A stretch of 42,010 bases of DNA, from the NCBI GenBank assembly GCA_013112725.1, contig JABFFZ010000050.1, positions 1 through 42,010 of the forward strand. Reading direction: 5' to 3'. Below the pieces are notes generated by a model. It was not told the DNA's origin. It ran no database searches and saw only the letters and a list, made by a program, of their open reading frames with translations. Within the stretch, counting starts at the first letter, position 1. Each line of letters begins with the position of its first letter. This DNA comes from Chloroflexota bacterium (GTDB lineage: Bacteria; Chloroflexota; Anaerolineae; Promineifilales; Promineifilaceae). A program made the translations under genes and the position numbers. Shown here in pieces: positions 12,164-19,650 of the stretch.

Positions 12164-13912
12164 ATGCTAACTCCCGACCGGCTGCGGCATGAAGCCGCTA
12201 TCAATGATTTCAAACGGGCGCGGAAAAAGGCGGCTTTCCAACAGGTGATGGCCCGGCTGCGCGGCGAATCGGCCGATTTGCTGGCGTATGAGGATGTATG
12301 CCGCCATTTGAAGGCTGCCGACGCTGTGACGCAAGGGGTACAGGAGATTCCACTGGACGCCATTGTGGGCAGTGTGGGGCGGTATAAAGATTTCACCCGT
12401 GACTTTTTGCCGAAACATGACAGCGATGTGGAACGGTGGGCCAGGGTGCGCACGGCCGTGATGGATATGACCGGTATGCCCCCCATTGACGTGTATAAAG
12501 TAGGCGAGGTCTATTTTGTCATTGATGGCAACCACCGCGTTTCCGTAGCCCGCGAATTGGGCGCAAAAACCATCACCGCCCGCGTGACCGAAGTGAAAAT
12601 ACGTGTGCCTCTGCTGCCGGACGATGACCCCGACGAAATCATTTGCAAAGCGCGCTATGCCGAATTCCTGGAACAGACCAATCTGAACGAACTGCGCCCC
12701 GATGCTGACCTGTACATGACTTTTTGCGGCCATTACCGTGTCTTGCTGGCCCAGATTGAAGTACACAAACAGCAGTGTGAGGCGGCTATAGGTCACTCCC
12801 TATCCTATGCCGAAGCGGTGAGTCGCTGGTATGACGAGGTCTACCTGCCGGTGATGCGCATGGTGCGCGCGCAGGGCATCTTACACTACTTCCCGGAACG
12901 TACCGAAGCCGACTTCTACGTGCTACTCTCCGAGCAGCGCGAACACCTGGAAGAGTCGTTGGGCTGGGAAATTGATCTGGACGAAGCCGCCTCGGTGCTG
13001 GCGGCAGCCGAACAAAAACGGTTGCAGGGGTTGGGTGGCTGGCTGCGGCAGGCGCTCACTCCCCCAGAGCTGGCCGATGGCCCAGAACCCGGCCAATGGC
13101 GCAAATTTCAGACCGGCCGCCGGCTGGATCGGCTTTTTGCCGACTATCTGGTGGCGCTGAGCGGCCGTGAAGAAAACTGGCCGATGTTGGCTCAGGTGAT
13201 TCGGCTGGCGCAGCGTGATGCCGACCGGCTGCTGGGACTGCATGTGGTCGCCGATTCGACGAAGGCAAGCAATAAACGGGTACGCGCCATTGAAGAGCGA
13301 TTCCTTCAGATGTGCGCCGAGGCAGACGTGACAGGTGAGTTTGCCGTGGAGGTGGGTGAGGTGGTGGAGACTATTACCCGACGAGCGGTCTGGGCGGACC
13401 TGGTGGTGTTGGGATTGGAAAACAGGCCGGGGAAGGGGCCGGGTGGGGCGGTACGGCCGTCTACCCGTCTGGGCAACCGCACCATGCAGATGATCCAGCG
13501 CTGCCCGCGCCCCATTCTGGCAATGCCCACCGGCGCTGAATGTGTACTCGACCGGGTGCTGCTGGCCTACGATGGCAGCCCGAAGGCGGATGAGGCGCTG
13601 TTTGTGGCTACCTATCTCAAATTGCGCTGGCCCTTGGAACTGGTGGTGGTCACCGTAGAGACGGAATACACCACGCCCGCCGAGTTGGAACAGGCCAGAG
13701 CCTACCTGGCGGATTATGGCATTACCGATGTCACCTTGGTTTTGCGGCAAAAACCCATTGCTCAGGCAGTGTTGGACACGGCCGTGACCCATCAAAGTAA
13801 TTTCCTCATCATGGGTGGTTTTGGCTTTCGCCCGGTTAAGCATCTGGTACTGGGCAGCACGGTAGACGACATCTTGCGCCATTTTCCTCATCCTATGTTG
13901 ATTTGCCGGTGA
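12164..13912 (+). CDS. ParB-like nuclease-fold domain fused to universal stress protein domains
   Basis: The 582-aa product starts at ATG 12164 (MLTPDRLRHEAAINDFKRAR); the frame is open upstream only through repeats. Residues about 65-160 form a ParB/Srx-type domain with the motif VYFVIDGNHRVSVARELG. Residues about 160-330 are helical with no family I recognise. From about 340 two universal-stress-protein-like domains follow; the first is weaker (HVVADSTKASNK, then WADLVVLGLENRPG), the second has DRVLLAYDGSPKADEALFVA and NFLIMGGFGFRPVKHLVLGS, where GxxG(9)GS nucleotide-binding residues are mostly kept. The ParB fold can bind CTP or cleave nucleic acid, and USP domains bind ATP; no activity can be assigned from sequence alone. 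Confidence 0.85.
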   Translation: MLTPDRLRHEAAINDFKRARKKAAFQQVMARLRGESADLLAYEDVCRHLKAADAVTQGVQEIPLDAIVGSVGRYKDFTRDFLPKHDSDVERWARVRTAVMDMTGMPPIDVYKVGEVYFVIDGNHRVSVARELGAKTITARVTEVKIRVPLLPDDDPDEIICKARYAEFLEQTNLNELRPDADLYMTFCGHYRVLLAQIEVHKQQCEAAIGHSLSYAEAVSRWYDEVYLPVMRMVRAQGILHYFPERTEADFYVLLSEQREHLEESLGWEIDLDEAASVLAAAEQKRLQGLGGWLRQALTPPELADGPEPGQWRKFQTGRRLDRLFADYLVALSGREENWPMLAQVIRLAQRDADRLLGLHVVADSTKASNKRVRAIEERFLQMCAEADVTGEFAVEVGEVVETITRRAVWADLVVLGLENRPGKGPGGAVRPSTRLGNRTMQMIQRCPRPILAMPTGAECVLDRVLLAYDGSPKADEALFVATYLKLRWPLELVVVTVETEYTTPAELEQARAYLADYGITDVTLVLRQKPIAQAVLDTAVTHQSNFLIMGGFGFRPVKHLVLGSTVDDILRHFPHPMLICR

Positions 13913-13925
13913 GTGACTACATCAT

Positions 13926-13953
13926 GCATTGCGCATCACGTGATGCGCAATGC
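13926..13953. repeat. Perfect 28-bp palindrome
   Basis: gcattgcgcatcac (13926-13939) is followed without a loop by its exact complement (13940-13953). It lies between the ParB-USP stop and the phosphatase ribosome site. It could be an operator for a dimeric regulator or a mobile palindromic element; no T run follows. Confidence 0.85.
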
Positions 13954-13985
13954 GTGATGTGAGAAATTTATTCAGGAGAACGAAG

Positions 13986-14720
13986 ATGCACCTGTATTTT
14001 GTGCGGCATGGCGAAAGTTATGTCAATTTGAAAGAATGGCGCGGCGGTAACAGCGACGAAGGGCTGACGCCGTTAGGCCAGCGGCAGGCCGAAGCGTTAG
14101 GCGCCTGGCTGCCGGGTGAGTTACCGGCGCTGGATGTGCTGTATGCCAGCACCATGCGCCGGGCGCTGGAAACAGCCGCACCCATTGCCCGCGCCTATGA
14201 CCTGCCTATTACGCCCGATGACCGGTTACGTGAAATAGGGAATAATCGGCTGGACCACACCCCCTGGCCCAATGATGATTTGCCGGAGTATGGGCCATAT
14301 TGGGGCAGCGAACGGCCGTTTGCCCCCGTTACGCCCGCCCGCCCAGACGGTGAATCGCTCATGCACTTCCGGGTGCGCGTCGGCCAATTTGTGGAGGAAA
14401 TGATCGAAAAACACCGCACGCAAACGGTGATGGTGGTGTGTCATGGCGGCGTCATTGAACTGGCTTTTGACCATATGTTTAACATTGGCCCCTTTCGCCG
14501 CTGTGAAGTATGGAGTAAAAACACCGGGGTGGCCTACTTTGAATATGTGGAACATCCCTTGCGTGAAACGTGGCGGCTGCATTTTCACGGCCGTGTGGAA
14601 CACCTGCACAACCTGGACCGCACCGATGGACGCGGGCCGGGTGTTAGAGAAGTAATTGAGAGATTGGGGGATCAGGAGATTGGGCAATCTCCTGATCTCT
14701 CAATCTCCAATCTCCAATAA
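13986..14720 (+). CDS. Histidine phosphatase superfamily protein
   Basis: The 244-aa product starts at ATG 13986 behind a CAGGAG ribosome site. It has the phosphohistidine motif FVRHGESYVN at 5-14, GLTPLGQRQAEALGAW, the ASTMRRALETA motif with the second arginine of the pocket, an acid motif LREIGNNRLDHTP, and the second catalytic histidine in MVVCHGGVIELAF. The family covers phosphoglycerate mutase-like sugar and nucleotide phosphatases; the substrate is unknown. The last 22 or so residues (VIERLGDQEIGQSPDLSISN) are encoded by the intergenic gagattggg repeat, so the natural end was probably overrun by the repeat. The next gene starts 2 bases after the stop. Confidence 0.9.
   Translation: MHLYFVRHGESYVNLKEWRGGNSDEGLTPLGQRQAEALGAWLPGELPALDVLYASTMRRALETAAPIARAYDLPITPDDRLREIGNNRLDHTPWPNDDLPEYGPYWGSERPFAPVTPARPDGESLMHFRVRVGQFVEEMIEKHRTQTVMVVCHGGVIELAFDHMFNIGPFRRCEVWSKNTGVAYFEYVEHPLRETWRLHFHGRVEHLHNLDRTDGRGPGVREVIERLGDQEIGQSPDLSISNLQ
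14655..14717. repeat. GAGATTGGG palindromic repeat at the 3' end of the phosphatase gene
   Basis: gagattgggggatcaggaga and its inverted partner (gcaatctcctgatctctcaa) form a self-complementary tract of the same family as 4252-4326. It supplies the last codons of the phosphatase. Confidence 0.75.
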
Positions 14721-14722
14721 CT

Positions 14723-15814
14723 ATGCCCTCTCCCTCCTTAATCCTCACCGCCAACCCCCATTTCATTGACCTGGCCTGGGCGGAATTGGCACGGGTGCAG
14801 CCGGCGGCGCAGCCAGCGGCGGTGCTGGCGGATGGGGTGTGGGCGGTTACGGCCGTCAACTTTTTCACCCTGGCCGAACAATGGCGGCAGCAGCCGCCCA
14901 TCTTTGCCCGCCACATCTGCCCGGTGCATCTGGCGCTGCCTATCGCCGGGCTGGCGGCGGATGTACCCTTGTTGGCCGAGGTGGTGGGCACAGGCATGGT
15001 CGCCTGGCTGGATGGTGAACTGCCGTTTTCAGTGCAAACCCGCCTGCTGGCCGATGTGCCCTACAAGCCGTTTGATGTGAACACGGCCGTTGCCCAGGCC
15101 ATCCAACAACAGTTGTCCGCCCCGCTGAACGTGCGCCAACCGGTGCAAATTCTTTCCATCGTGGTCACGGCCGAAGCTGCCTATGCTGGGATTTCCCTGG
15201 CGGCGCACAATGTATCCGATTGGGCCGGGGGTATGCACCGGTTTGCCCGGCAGCCGGGGCAAATTAGCCGGGCCGAGTTTAAGCTGTTGGAAGCGTTGGC
15301 GGTGTTTCAAATTGATCTGCCCGCCGGCGGTGTGGCGCTGGATTTAGGGGCCGCGCCTGGCGGTTGGACGCGCATTTTGCGGCAAAAGGGGCAGTTTGTC
15401 ACGGCCGTAGACCCCGCCGCGTTGCATTCTTCCTTGTACCAGGACAAAAACGTGCGCCACCTGCGTCTGACCGCCGAAATCTATTGGCAGCAGCCACCCG
15501 ACCGGTTTGATGTGATCCTGAATGATATGCGCCTGGATGCCCGCTACTCGGCAGAGTTGATGGCCGCCTATGCCCCCTATTTACACCGGCATGGCTGTGC
15601 CCTGATGACGCTCAAACTGCCGGAAAGTGATGGGCCACGGGGCAGCCGGCAAAGCATCATCGAACAAGCCAGCGCCATCCTGAATCCTGTATTTGCCATC
15701 GCTGGGGCGCGCCAACTTTTCCATAACCGTAGCGAGATAACCTTGCACCTCAAAAAATCATTCCCATTCACGCTGCCGCGGTTTTCAGATATACTCATGG
15801 AGGATTGGAGATGA
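14723..15814 (+). CDS. RlmM/FtsJ-like ribose 2'-O-methyltransferase
   Basis: The 363-aa protein has an N-terminal THUMP-like region (LILTANPHFIDLAWAEL) and a C-terminal FtsJ-type Rossmann domain: ISRAEFKLLEAL (first catalytic Lys), VALDLGAAPGGWTRILRQKG (SAM motif I), FVTAVDPAAL, LNDMRLD (catalytic Asp) and ALMTLKLPE (second Lys). This order matches the family of RlmM, which methylates a 23S rRNA cytidine in proteobacteria (COG2933-type); the exact target here is inferred only. It begins 2 bases after the phosphatase stop, so the genes are likely co-transcribed. The C-terminus EDWR ends in another copy of the ggagattgg repeat. Confidence 0.85.
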   Translation: MPSPSLILTANPHFIDLAWAELARVQPAAQPAAVLADGVWAVTAVNFFTLAEQWRQQPPIFARHICPVHLALPIAGLAADVPLLAEVVGTGMVAWLDGELPFSVQTRLLADVPYKPFDVNTAVAQAIQQQLSAPLNVRQPVQILSIVVTAEAAYAGISLAAHNVSDWAGGMHRFARQPGQISRAEFKLLEALAVFQIDLPAGGVALDLGAAPGGWTRILRQKGQFVTAVDPAALHSSLYQDKNVRHLRLTAEIYWQQPPDRFDVILNDMRLDARYSAELMAAYAPYLHRHGCALMTLKLPESDGPRGSRQSIIEQASAILNPVFAIAGARQLFHNRSEITLHLKKSFPFTLPRFSDILMEDWR

Positions 15815-15853
15815 GAAATTATCCAATCTCCGATCTCTAATTTCTACTGGAGT

Positions 15854-15922
15854 CTGGCGAATTCTAGAGTTGTCAAATTTTTCACGAACAAGAAAACAAC
15901 ATGTGAAATTTGATAACTCTCT
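15854..15922. repeat. MITE-like inverted-repeat element, copy 2
   Basis: Starting ctggcgaattctagagttgt, it matches copy 1 at 11959-12036 across its length except for a shorter centre and a few substitutions. Arms are 15866-15880 and 15906-15920 (one mismatch). It lies in the 167-bp gap before the acyltransferase gene, which otherwise holds nothing I can name. Confidence 0.85.
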
Positions 15923-15981
15923 CTGGTAATATAAAAAAACGCCAGCATCCAGATTTCTAGACCCCTTGCGGAGGGTATGGT

Positions 15982-17658
15982 ATGGCAAATATAGAACCCC
16001 TTTCAAATGTAGACGCAGCCTGGCTGCGCATGGAAGACCCTACCAATTTGATGATGGTGTCCGGCATTTTAACGTTTAAGGAGCCATTGGATTACGGCCG
16101 TTTGCGTGAAGTGGTCGGGCGGCGTTTGCTGCAATTTGACCGGTTTCGCAAGCGGGTAGTGCAGCCCAGGCTGCCACTGGCCCCGGCTTATTGGGAGTAT
16201 GATCCGCACTTCAGTCTGGATGCGCATATGCACCGGGTGGCGCTGCCCGAACCGGGCGACAAAGCCGCCTTGCAAGCCATAGTCAGCGATTTGATGAGTA
16301 CACCGCTGGATTTCACTAAACCACTGTGGATGGTACACGTCATTGAGAATTATGAGGGGGGCACGGCCGTTTGTGTGCGGCTGCATCATTGTATTGCCGA
16401 TGGCATGGCCCTGGTTTATGTGCTGCTCTCGCTAACAGATTTATCGCCCGACGCCAAAGCGGGCAGCAGCGAAAAAATTAAACAGCCGCGCTCACGCCGG
16501 GGATTGTTTGGCGGCGGCGTTACTTCCATCCTCAAACAAACCTCAGCAACGGCGGGCGCGGCGCGTAGCCTGGCCAGACGGGCGCTGCATGAAGGCCGCA
16601 CCACCCTCACCCGCCCCACACGGGCGGTGGAGATTGCCCAATGGAGTGGGGATAATGTGCTGGCGGCAGGCCGCCTCTTTTTGCGTTCCCATGATCCCGA
16701 TACGTCTTTTAAGGGCAAATTGGGCACCCAAAAACGCGCCGCCTGGTCACGGCCGTTAGCCATGAAGGATGTGAAAAAGATCAAAAATGTCACCGGCGGC
16801 ACAGTGAACGATGTGTTGGTGGCGGCCATGACCGGCGGGCTGCGGCGGTATTTGTTGGCGCGAGGGGAGGATGTGCGCGGGCTGAGTTTTCGCGCGGCCG
16901 TGCCCATTAACCTGCGCCAGCCGGATGAAATGGGTACCCTGGGCAATAAATTTGGTTTGCTCTTTTTGGATTTACCCGTCGGTATTGCCGACCCGCTGGA
17001 TCGGCTGAACGAAGTCCACAAGCGGATGGAAGAGCTGAAAACGTCCAAAGAAGGCCCGGTGGGCTTGGCCATATTGGGCACAATGGGTGTTGTACCCCAG
17101 GAATTGCAAGGAACGTTGGTAGAGATGTTTGGCAAGAAGCTAACGGCCGTGATGACCAACGTCCCTGGCCCGCCCATGCCATTGTATATGGGGGGGCAGC
17201 GCATCCATGAACTGATGTTTTGGGTGCCACAGTCGGGCCGCCTGGGATTGGGCATTAGCATCATCAGCTATGCCGGTAGGGTGCAATTGGGTGTGGCCAC
17301 AGACGCTGGCTTAGTGCCCAACCCGGATGCCATCATTGAAGGTTTTTACCAGGAATTTGATGCGCTGCTGGCGCTGGCGGTGGAAGCAGAAGCCATTGCG
17401 CAACAGGCCTCGTTGCCTGTGCCGCCAGACGCCGCGCCTATGCCGGCGGCGGAAACGGCCGTTACCTTCAACCCCAACGGCGATTTACAACATATCAATG
17501 GTATTGGCCCTACCTATGCCGCCCGCCTGGAAGAGGCCGGTGTTGTCACCAAAGAACAACTGGTAGCGATGCCATCAGAAAAACTGGCGGAGATATTAGA
17601 CGCTTCCCTGTCACGCGCCGAAAGCATCCTGGCCGAAGCGCAAAAAGGAGCAGGGTAA
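15982..17658 (+). CDS. Wax ester synthase/diacylglycerol acyltransferase (WS/DGAT) with C-terminal HhH domain
   Basis: WS/DGAT enzymes join fatty acyl-CoA to fatty alcohols or diacylglycerol to make storage wax esters or triacylglycerol. The 558-aa product starts MANIEPLSNVDAAWLRME, the usual opening, and has the catalytic HHxxxDG motif (HHCIADG at 135-141), the LLSLTDLSP region, the mid-protein NDVLVAAMTGGLRRYL motif and the VTNVPGPPMPLYMGG motif typical of the family. After about residue 480 an unusual tail carries a helix-hairpin-helix unit (DLQHINGIGPTYAARLEEAG, then VVTKEQLVAMPSEKLAEIL), not part of standard WS/DGATs (usually about 450-480 aa). Such helix-hairpin-helix tails are known at the ends of various proteins; the role here is unclear. 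GGAGG precedes ATG 15982. Confidence 0.9.
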   Translation: MANIEPLSNVDAAWLRMEDPTNLMMVSGILTFKEPLDYGRLREVVGRRLLQFDRFRKRVVQPRLPLAPAYWEYDPHFSLDAHMHRVALPEPGDKAALQAIVSDLMSTPLDFTKPLWMVHVIENYEGGTAVCVRLHHCIADGMALVYVLLSLTDLSPDAKAGSSEKIKQPRSRRGLFGGGVTSILKQTSATAGAARSLARRALHEGRTTLTRPTRAVEIAQWSGDNVLAAGRLFLRSHDPDTSFKGKLGTQKRAAWSRPLAMKDVKKIKNVTGGTVNDVLVAAMTGGLRRYLLARGEDVRGLSFRAAVPINLRQPDEMGTLGNKFGLLFLDLPVGIADPLDRLNEVHKRMEELKTSKEGPVGLAILGTMGVVPQELQGTLVEMFGKKLTAVMTNVPGPPMPLYMGGQRIHELMFWVPQSGRLGLGISIISYAGRVQLGVATDAGLVPNPDAIIEGFYQEFDALLALAVEAEAIAQQASLPVPPDAAPMPAAETAVTFNPNGDLQHINGIGPTYAARLEEAGVVTKEQLVAMPSEKLAEILDASLSRAESILAEAQKGAG

Positions 17659-17694
17659 CAGGCGGCAGGCCTTACCTGCTACCTGTTACCCTGC
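17650..17694. repeat. 13-bp inverted repeat over the acyltransferase stop codon
   Basis: gcagggtaacagg (17650-17662) and its exact complement (17682-17694) flank 19 bases. The stop codon of the acyltransferase is in the left arm. No T run follows, so terminator function is uncertain. Confidence 0.75.
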
Positions 17695-17695
17695 A

Positions 17696-17724
17696 TTGCG
17701 ACGGCCGTACCTTTATGTTAGAAT
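17696..17724 (+). promoter_or_regulatory. Promoter of the cNMP-binding protein gene
   Basis: TTGCGA (17696-17701), a spacer of exactly 17 bases and TAGAAT (17719-17724). The spacer holds an ACGGCCGT palindrome that also overlaps the end of the -35 box. The start codon is 35 bases downstream. Confidence 0.55.
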
Positions 17725-17759
17725 CGCCCCAGTTTTGACCATGAGAAGTGAGGGTTTTT

Positions 17760-18272
17760 ATGCAACAAAGTATTGCCGCCATTCTGTCCGTTACCGAGAT
17801 TTTTGATAACCTGACCCCTACCCAACTGGAATTGGTAGCCTCTATTTGTGACTCAGCTACCTATAACCAGGGTGATGTTTTGTTGCAAGAGAACGAAAGC
17901 ACTACCGAGCTTTACGTGATTGCCCGCGGTGGGGTGGAAATCCTGATGAACCCTTCGTTGGTTGGCGGGGATCAAGAAGAATATGAACCGGTTGTCATTA
18001 CCGAACTGCGCCAGGGACAGGTTTTTGGCGAAGTTGCTTTGGTAGATGAAGGCATCCGTTCGGCCACAGCCCGCGTCAGCCAGGACAACACCATGTTGCT
18101 CAAGGTGCCACGTAATCGCTTAATGCAGTTGTGTGATGCTTACCCCGATCTGGGTTACAAGGTGATGAAAAATGTGGCTGCGGATCTGGCCTTCAAAATA
18201 CGCAATACAGACCTGACGGTGCGGCAATACCAGATCATGTTATCTCAGGCAAAACCAGACCAGCCATCTTAA
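17760..18272 (+). CDS. Cyclic nucleotide-binding domain protein
   Basis: ATG 17760, five bases after a GAGGG ribosome site, gives 170 aa; an in-frame GTG at 17748 is less likely. Residues about 13-140 form one cNMP-binding beta barrel: FDNLTPTQLELVASICDSA, GDVLLQENESTTELYVIARG, and the phosphate-binding cassette VFGEVALVDEGIRSATARV, with Glu and Arg where cAMP/cGMP ligands usually sit. No DNA-binding HTH or kinase domain follows; the last 40 residues are helical. It is probably a stand-alone sensor, partner unknown. Confidence 0.88.
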   Translation: MQQSIAAILSVTEIFDNLTPTQLELVASICDSATYNQGDVLLQENESTTELYVIARGGVEILMNPSLVGGDQEEYEPVVITELRQGQVFGEVALVDEGIRSATARVSQDNTMLLKVPRNRLMQLCDAYPDLGYKVMKNVAADLAFKIRNTDLTVRQYQIMLSQAKPDQPS

Positions 18273-18410
18273 CACTCTTTGCGCTCCCGTCTCTTGTAAA
18301 GATAATTTCATGAGTGTAGTTGCCCAATCAGATAGCAAGTGGAGCCAGGCAATCCCGGCAATTTCCTGCCAGGGTCACTGTTTGGGAAAACCACGCCTGT
18401 GCAAAAAAAG

Positions 18411-19541
18411 ATGAAAGTTGAAATTGTCAGCATTGGCACGGAATTGCTGGTGAGTGACATTCTCGACACCAATTCTGCTTTTGTATCTCGCAGCCTGCGC
18501 GAGGTAAAGGTAGATTTGACGTGTAAGGTGACGGTAGGGGATGATCCGGACATGATTGCCGATGCCTTTCGCACGGCTTTACGGCGCGCTGATGTGGTGA
18601 TTTCTACCGGTGGATTGGGTACAGGCCGGGATGATTATACGCGGCAGGCGGTGACGGCCGTTACCGGGCGTGAACTGCTGCCAGACCCTCCAGGCATCGC
18701 TGGCGCCAGATTGTTAGGCGATACTTCTGTGCGCATGGGTGGCCTCCTCATGGAAGAAGAGGCTGGCGTTCTCATCTGTTTGCCCGGCAACCGGCGCGAA
18801 ATGTCTTTTCTCTTGGAGACAGAAGTGCTGCCTTACCTGCGCCAACAAATTCACAGCGAAACCAAAGACGGTTGGGCGCTGTTGCGCTGTGTGGGCTTGA
18901 TGGAAAGCAACCTGAAACAAGACCTGGCCGACCTGACCACTGACCCGCAACACCGTGTGACCTTTGACTCCTTTGCTGGGCAAACAAACATTCGCCTGTG
19001 GGTACAGGCCAACTCAGATGAAGAGGTGCGAAATGAACTGCACCGAATGAAAAACGTGGTGCGGGAACGGTTAGGAGATCATATTTATGGCGCGGAAGCG
19101 GACCGCCTGGAAGATGTTGTTCTCAATGCCCTGATTCAGAATGGCGTCAAACTTTCATTGTTGGAATGTTACACCAACCAGATCATCGCGGATACCTTGA
19201 ACAGGCTGCCCGGCAGCAATAAGGTGATCAATGCCATGCCCTGGCAGACCTGGTATGAAGCCGCCGACAAACTCCATCTGGAGGCGGTGACCCAGAGTAA
19301 TTTGACCCAATGGAGTCGCGCCGCCGCTGAAAAGTTGGTGGAGCTTTCTGGGGATATGTTGGGACTGGTGGTGTACAGCCATATGACGCAGGGCGGTGTG
19401 CAAATTTTGGTGACACTAGCCTCGCCAAATGGCGCTTCCGTGACGCAGCGTTCTTTTGGCGGACACCCAGAAAACATTGACCAATGGGCGCTCACGTTGG
19501 GACTGAGCCACTTACGCCGTTGGTTATTAGCCCATTATTAA
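18411..19541 (+). CDS. CinA-like protein with degenerate catalytic sites
   Basis: From ATG 18411 the product is 376 aa (MKVEIVSIGTELL...). The N-terminal half is a MoaB/MogA-type domain as in CinA: IVSIGTELLVSDILDTNSAF, VVISTGGLGTGRDDYTRQAV (normally GGLGPTxDD) and VLICLPGNRREM. The C-terminal half aligns with the PncC nicotinamide-mononucleotide amidase domain, but its active motif, normally ESCTGG, reads ECYTNQ: the nucleophilic Ser is Cys and both Gly are lost. PGSN and the closing GLVVYSHMTQGGVQILVTLA remain. CinA recycles pyridine nucleotides by removing the amide of NMN; this copy probably lacks that activity or has changed it. The frame is open upstream to 18339, without family similarity. 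Confidence 0.8.
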   Translation: MKVEIVSIGTELLVSDILDTNSAFVSRSLREVKVDLTCKVTVGDDPDMIADAFRTALRRADVVISTGGLGTGRDDYTRQAVTAVTGRELLPDPPGIAGARLLGDTSVRMGGLLMEEEAGVLICLPGNRREMSFLLETEVLPYLRQQIHSETKDGWALLRCVGLMESNLKQDLADLTTDPQHRVTFDSFAGQTNIRLWVQANSDEEVRNELHRMKNVVRERLGDHIYGAEADRLEDVVLNALIQNGVKLSLLECYTNQIIADTLNRLPGSNKVINAMPWQTWYEAADKLHLEAVTQSNLTQWSRAAAEKLVELSGDMLGLVVYSHMTQGGVQILVTLASPNGASVTQRSFGGHPENIDQWALTLGLSHLRRWLLAHY

Positions 19542-19596
19542 CGGTTACGGCCGTTCTTTTTCCCCAGTACCATTCTCCCTCTGTGCCGGGTTATCA

Positions 19597-19630
19597 TTGA
19601 CATGTCATCGGGCGATTCGGTAAATCGCCC
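19597..19630 (+). promoter_or_regulatory. TTGACA box and hairpin before the glycosyltransferase gene
   Basis: TTGACA at 19597-19602 has only a weak -10 (TAAATC, 18-base spacing). The hairpin gggcgatt/aatcgccc (19610-19617, 19623-19630) with a 5-base loop lies in the same place and ends 20 bases before ATG 19651. It could be an operator or a leader hairpin. Confidence 0.35.
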
Positions 19631-19650
19631 TATAGTACGAGGTATTAGCA

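Noticed and set aside
12923..13891. 322-codon minus-strand frame
   Set aside because: Antisense shadow of the ParB-USP gene; no domain seen.
16416..17264. 282-codon minus-strand frame
   Set aside because: Antisense of the WS/DGAT gene with the typical Ser/Arg-rich composition of a shadow.
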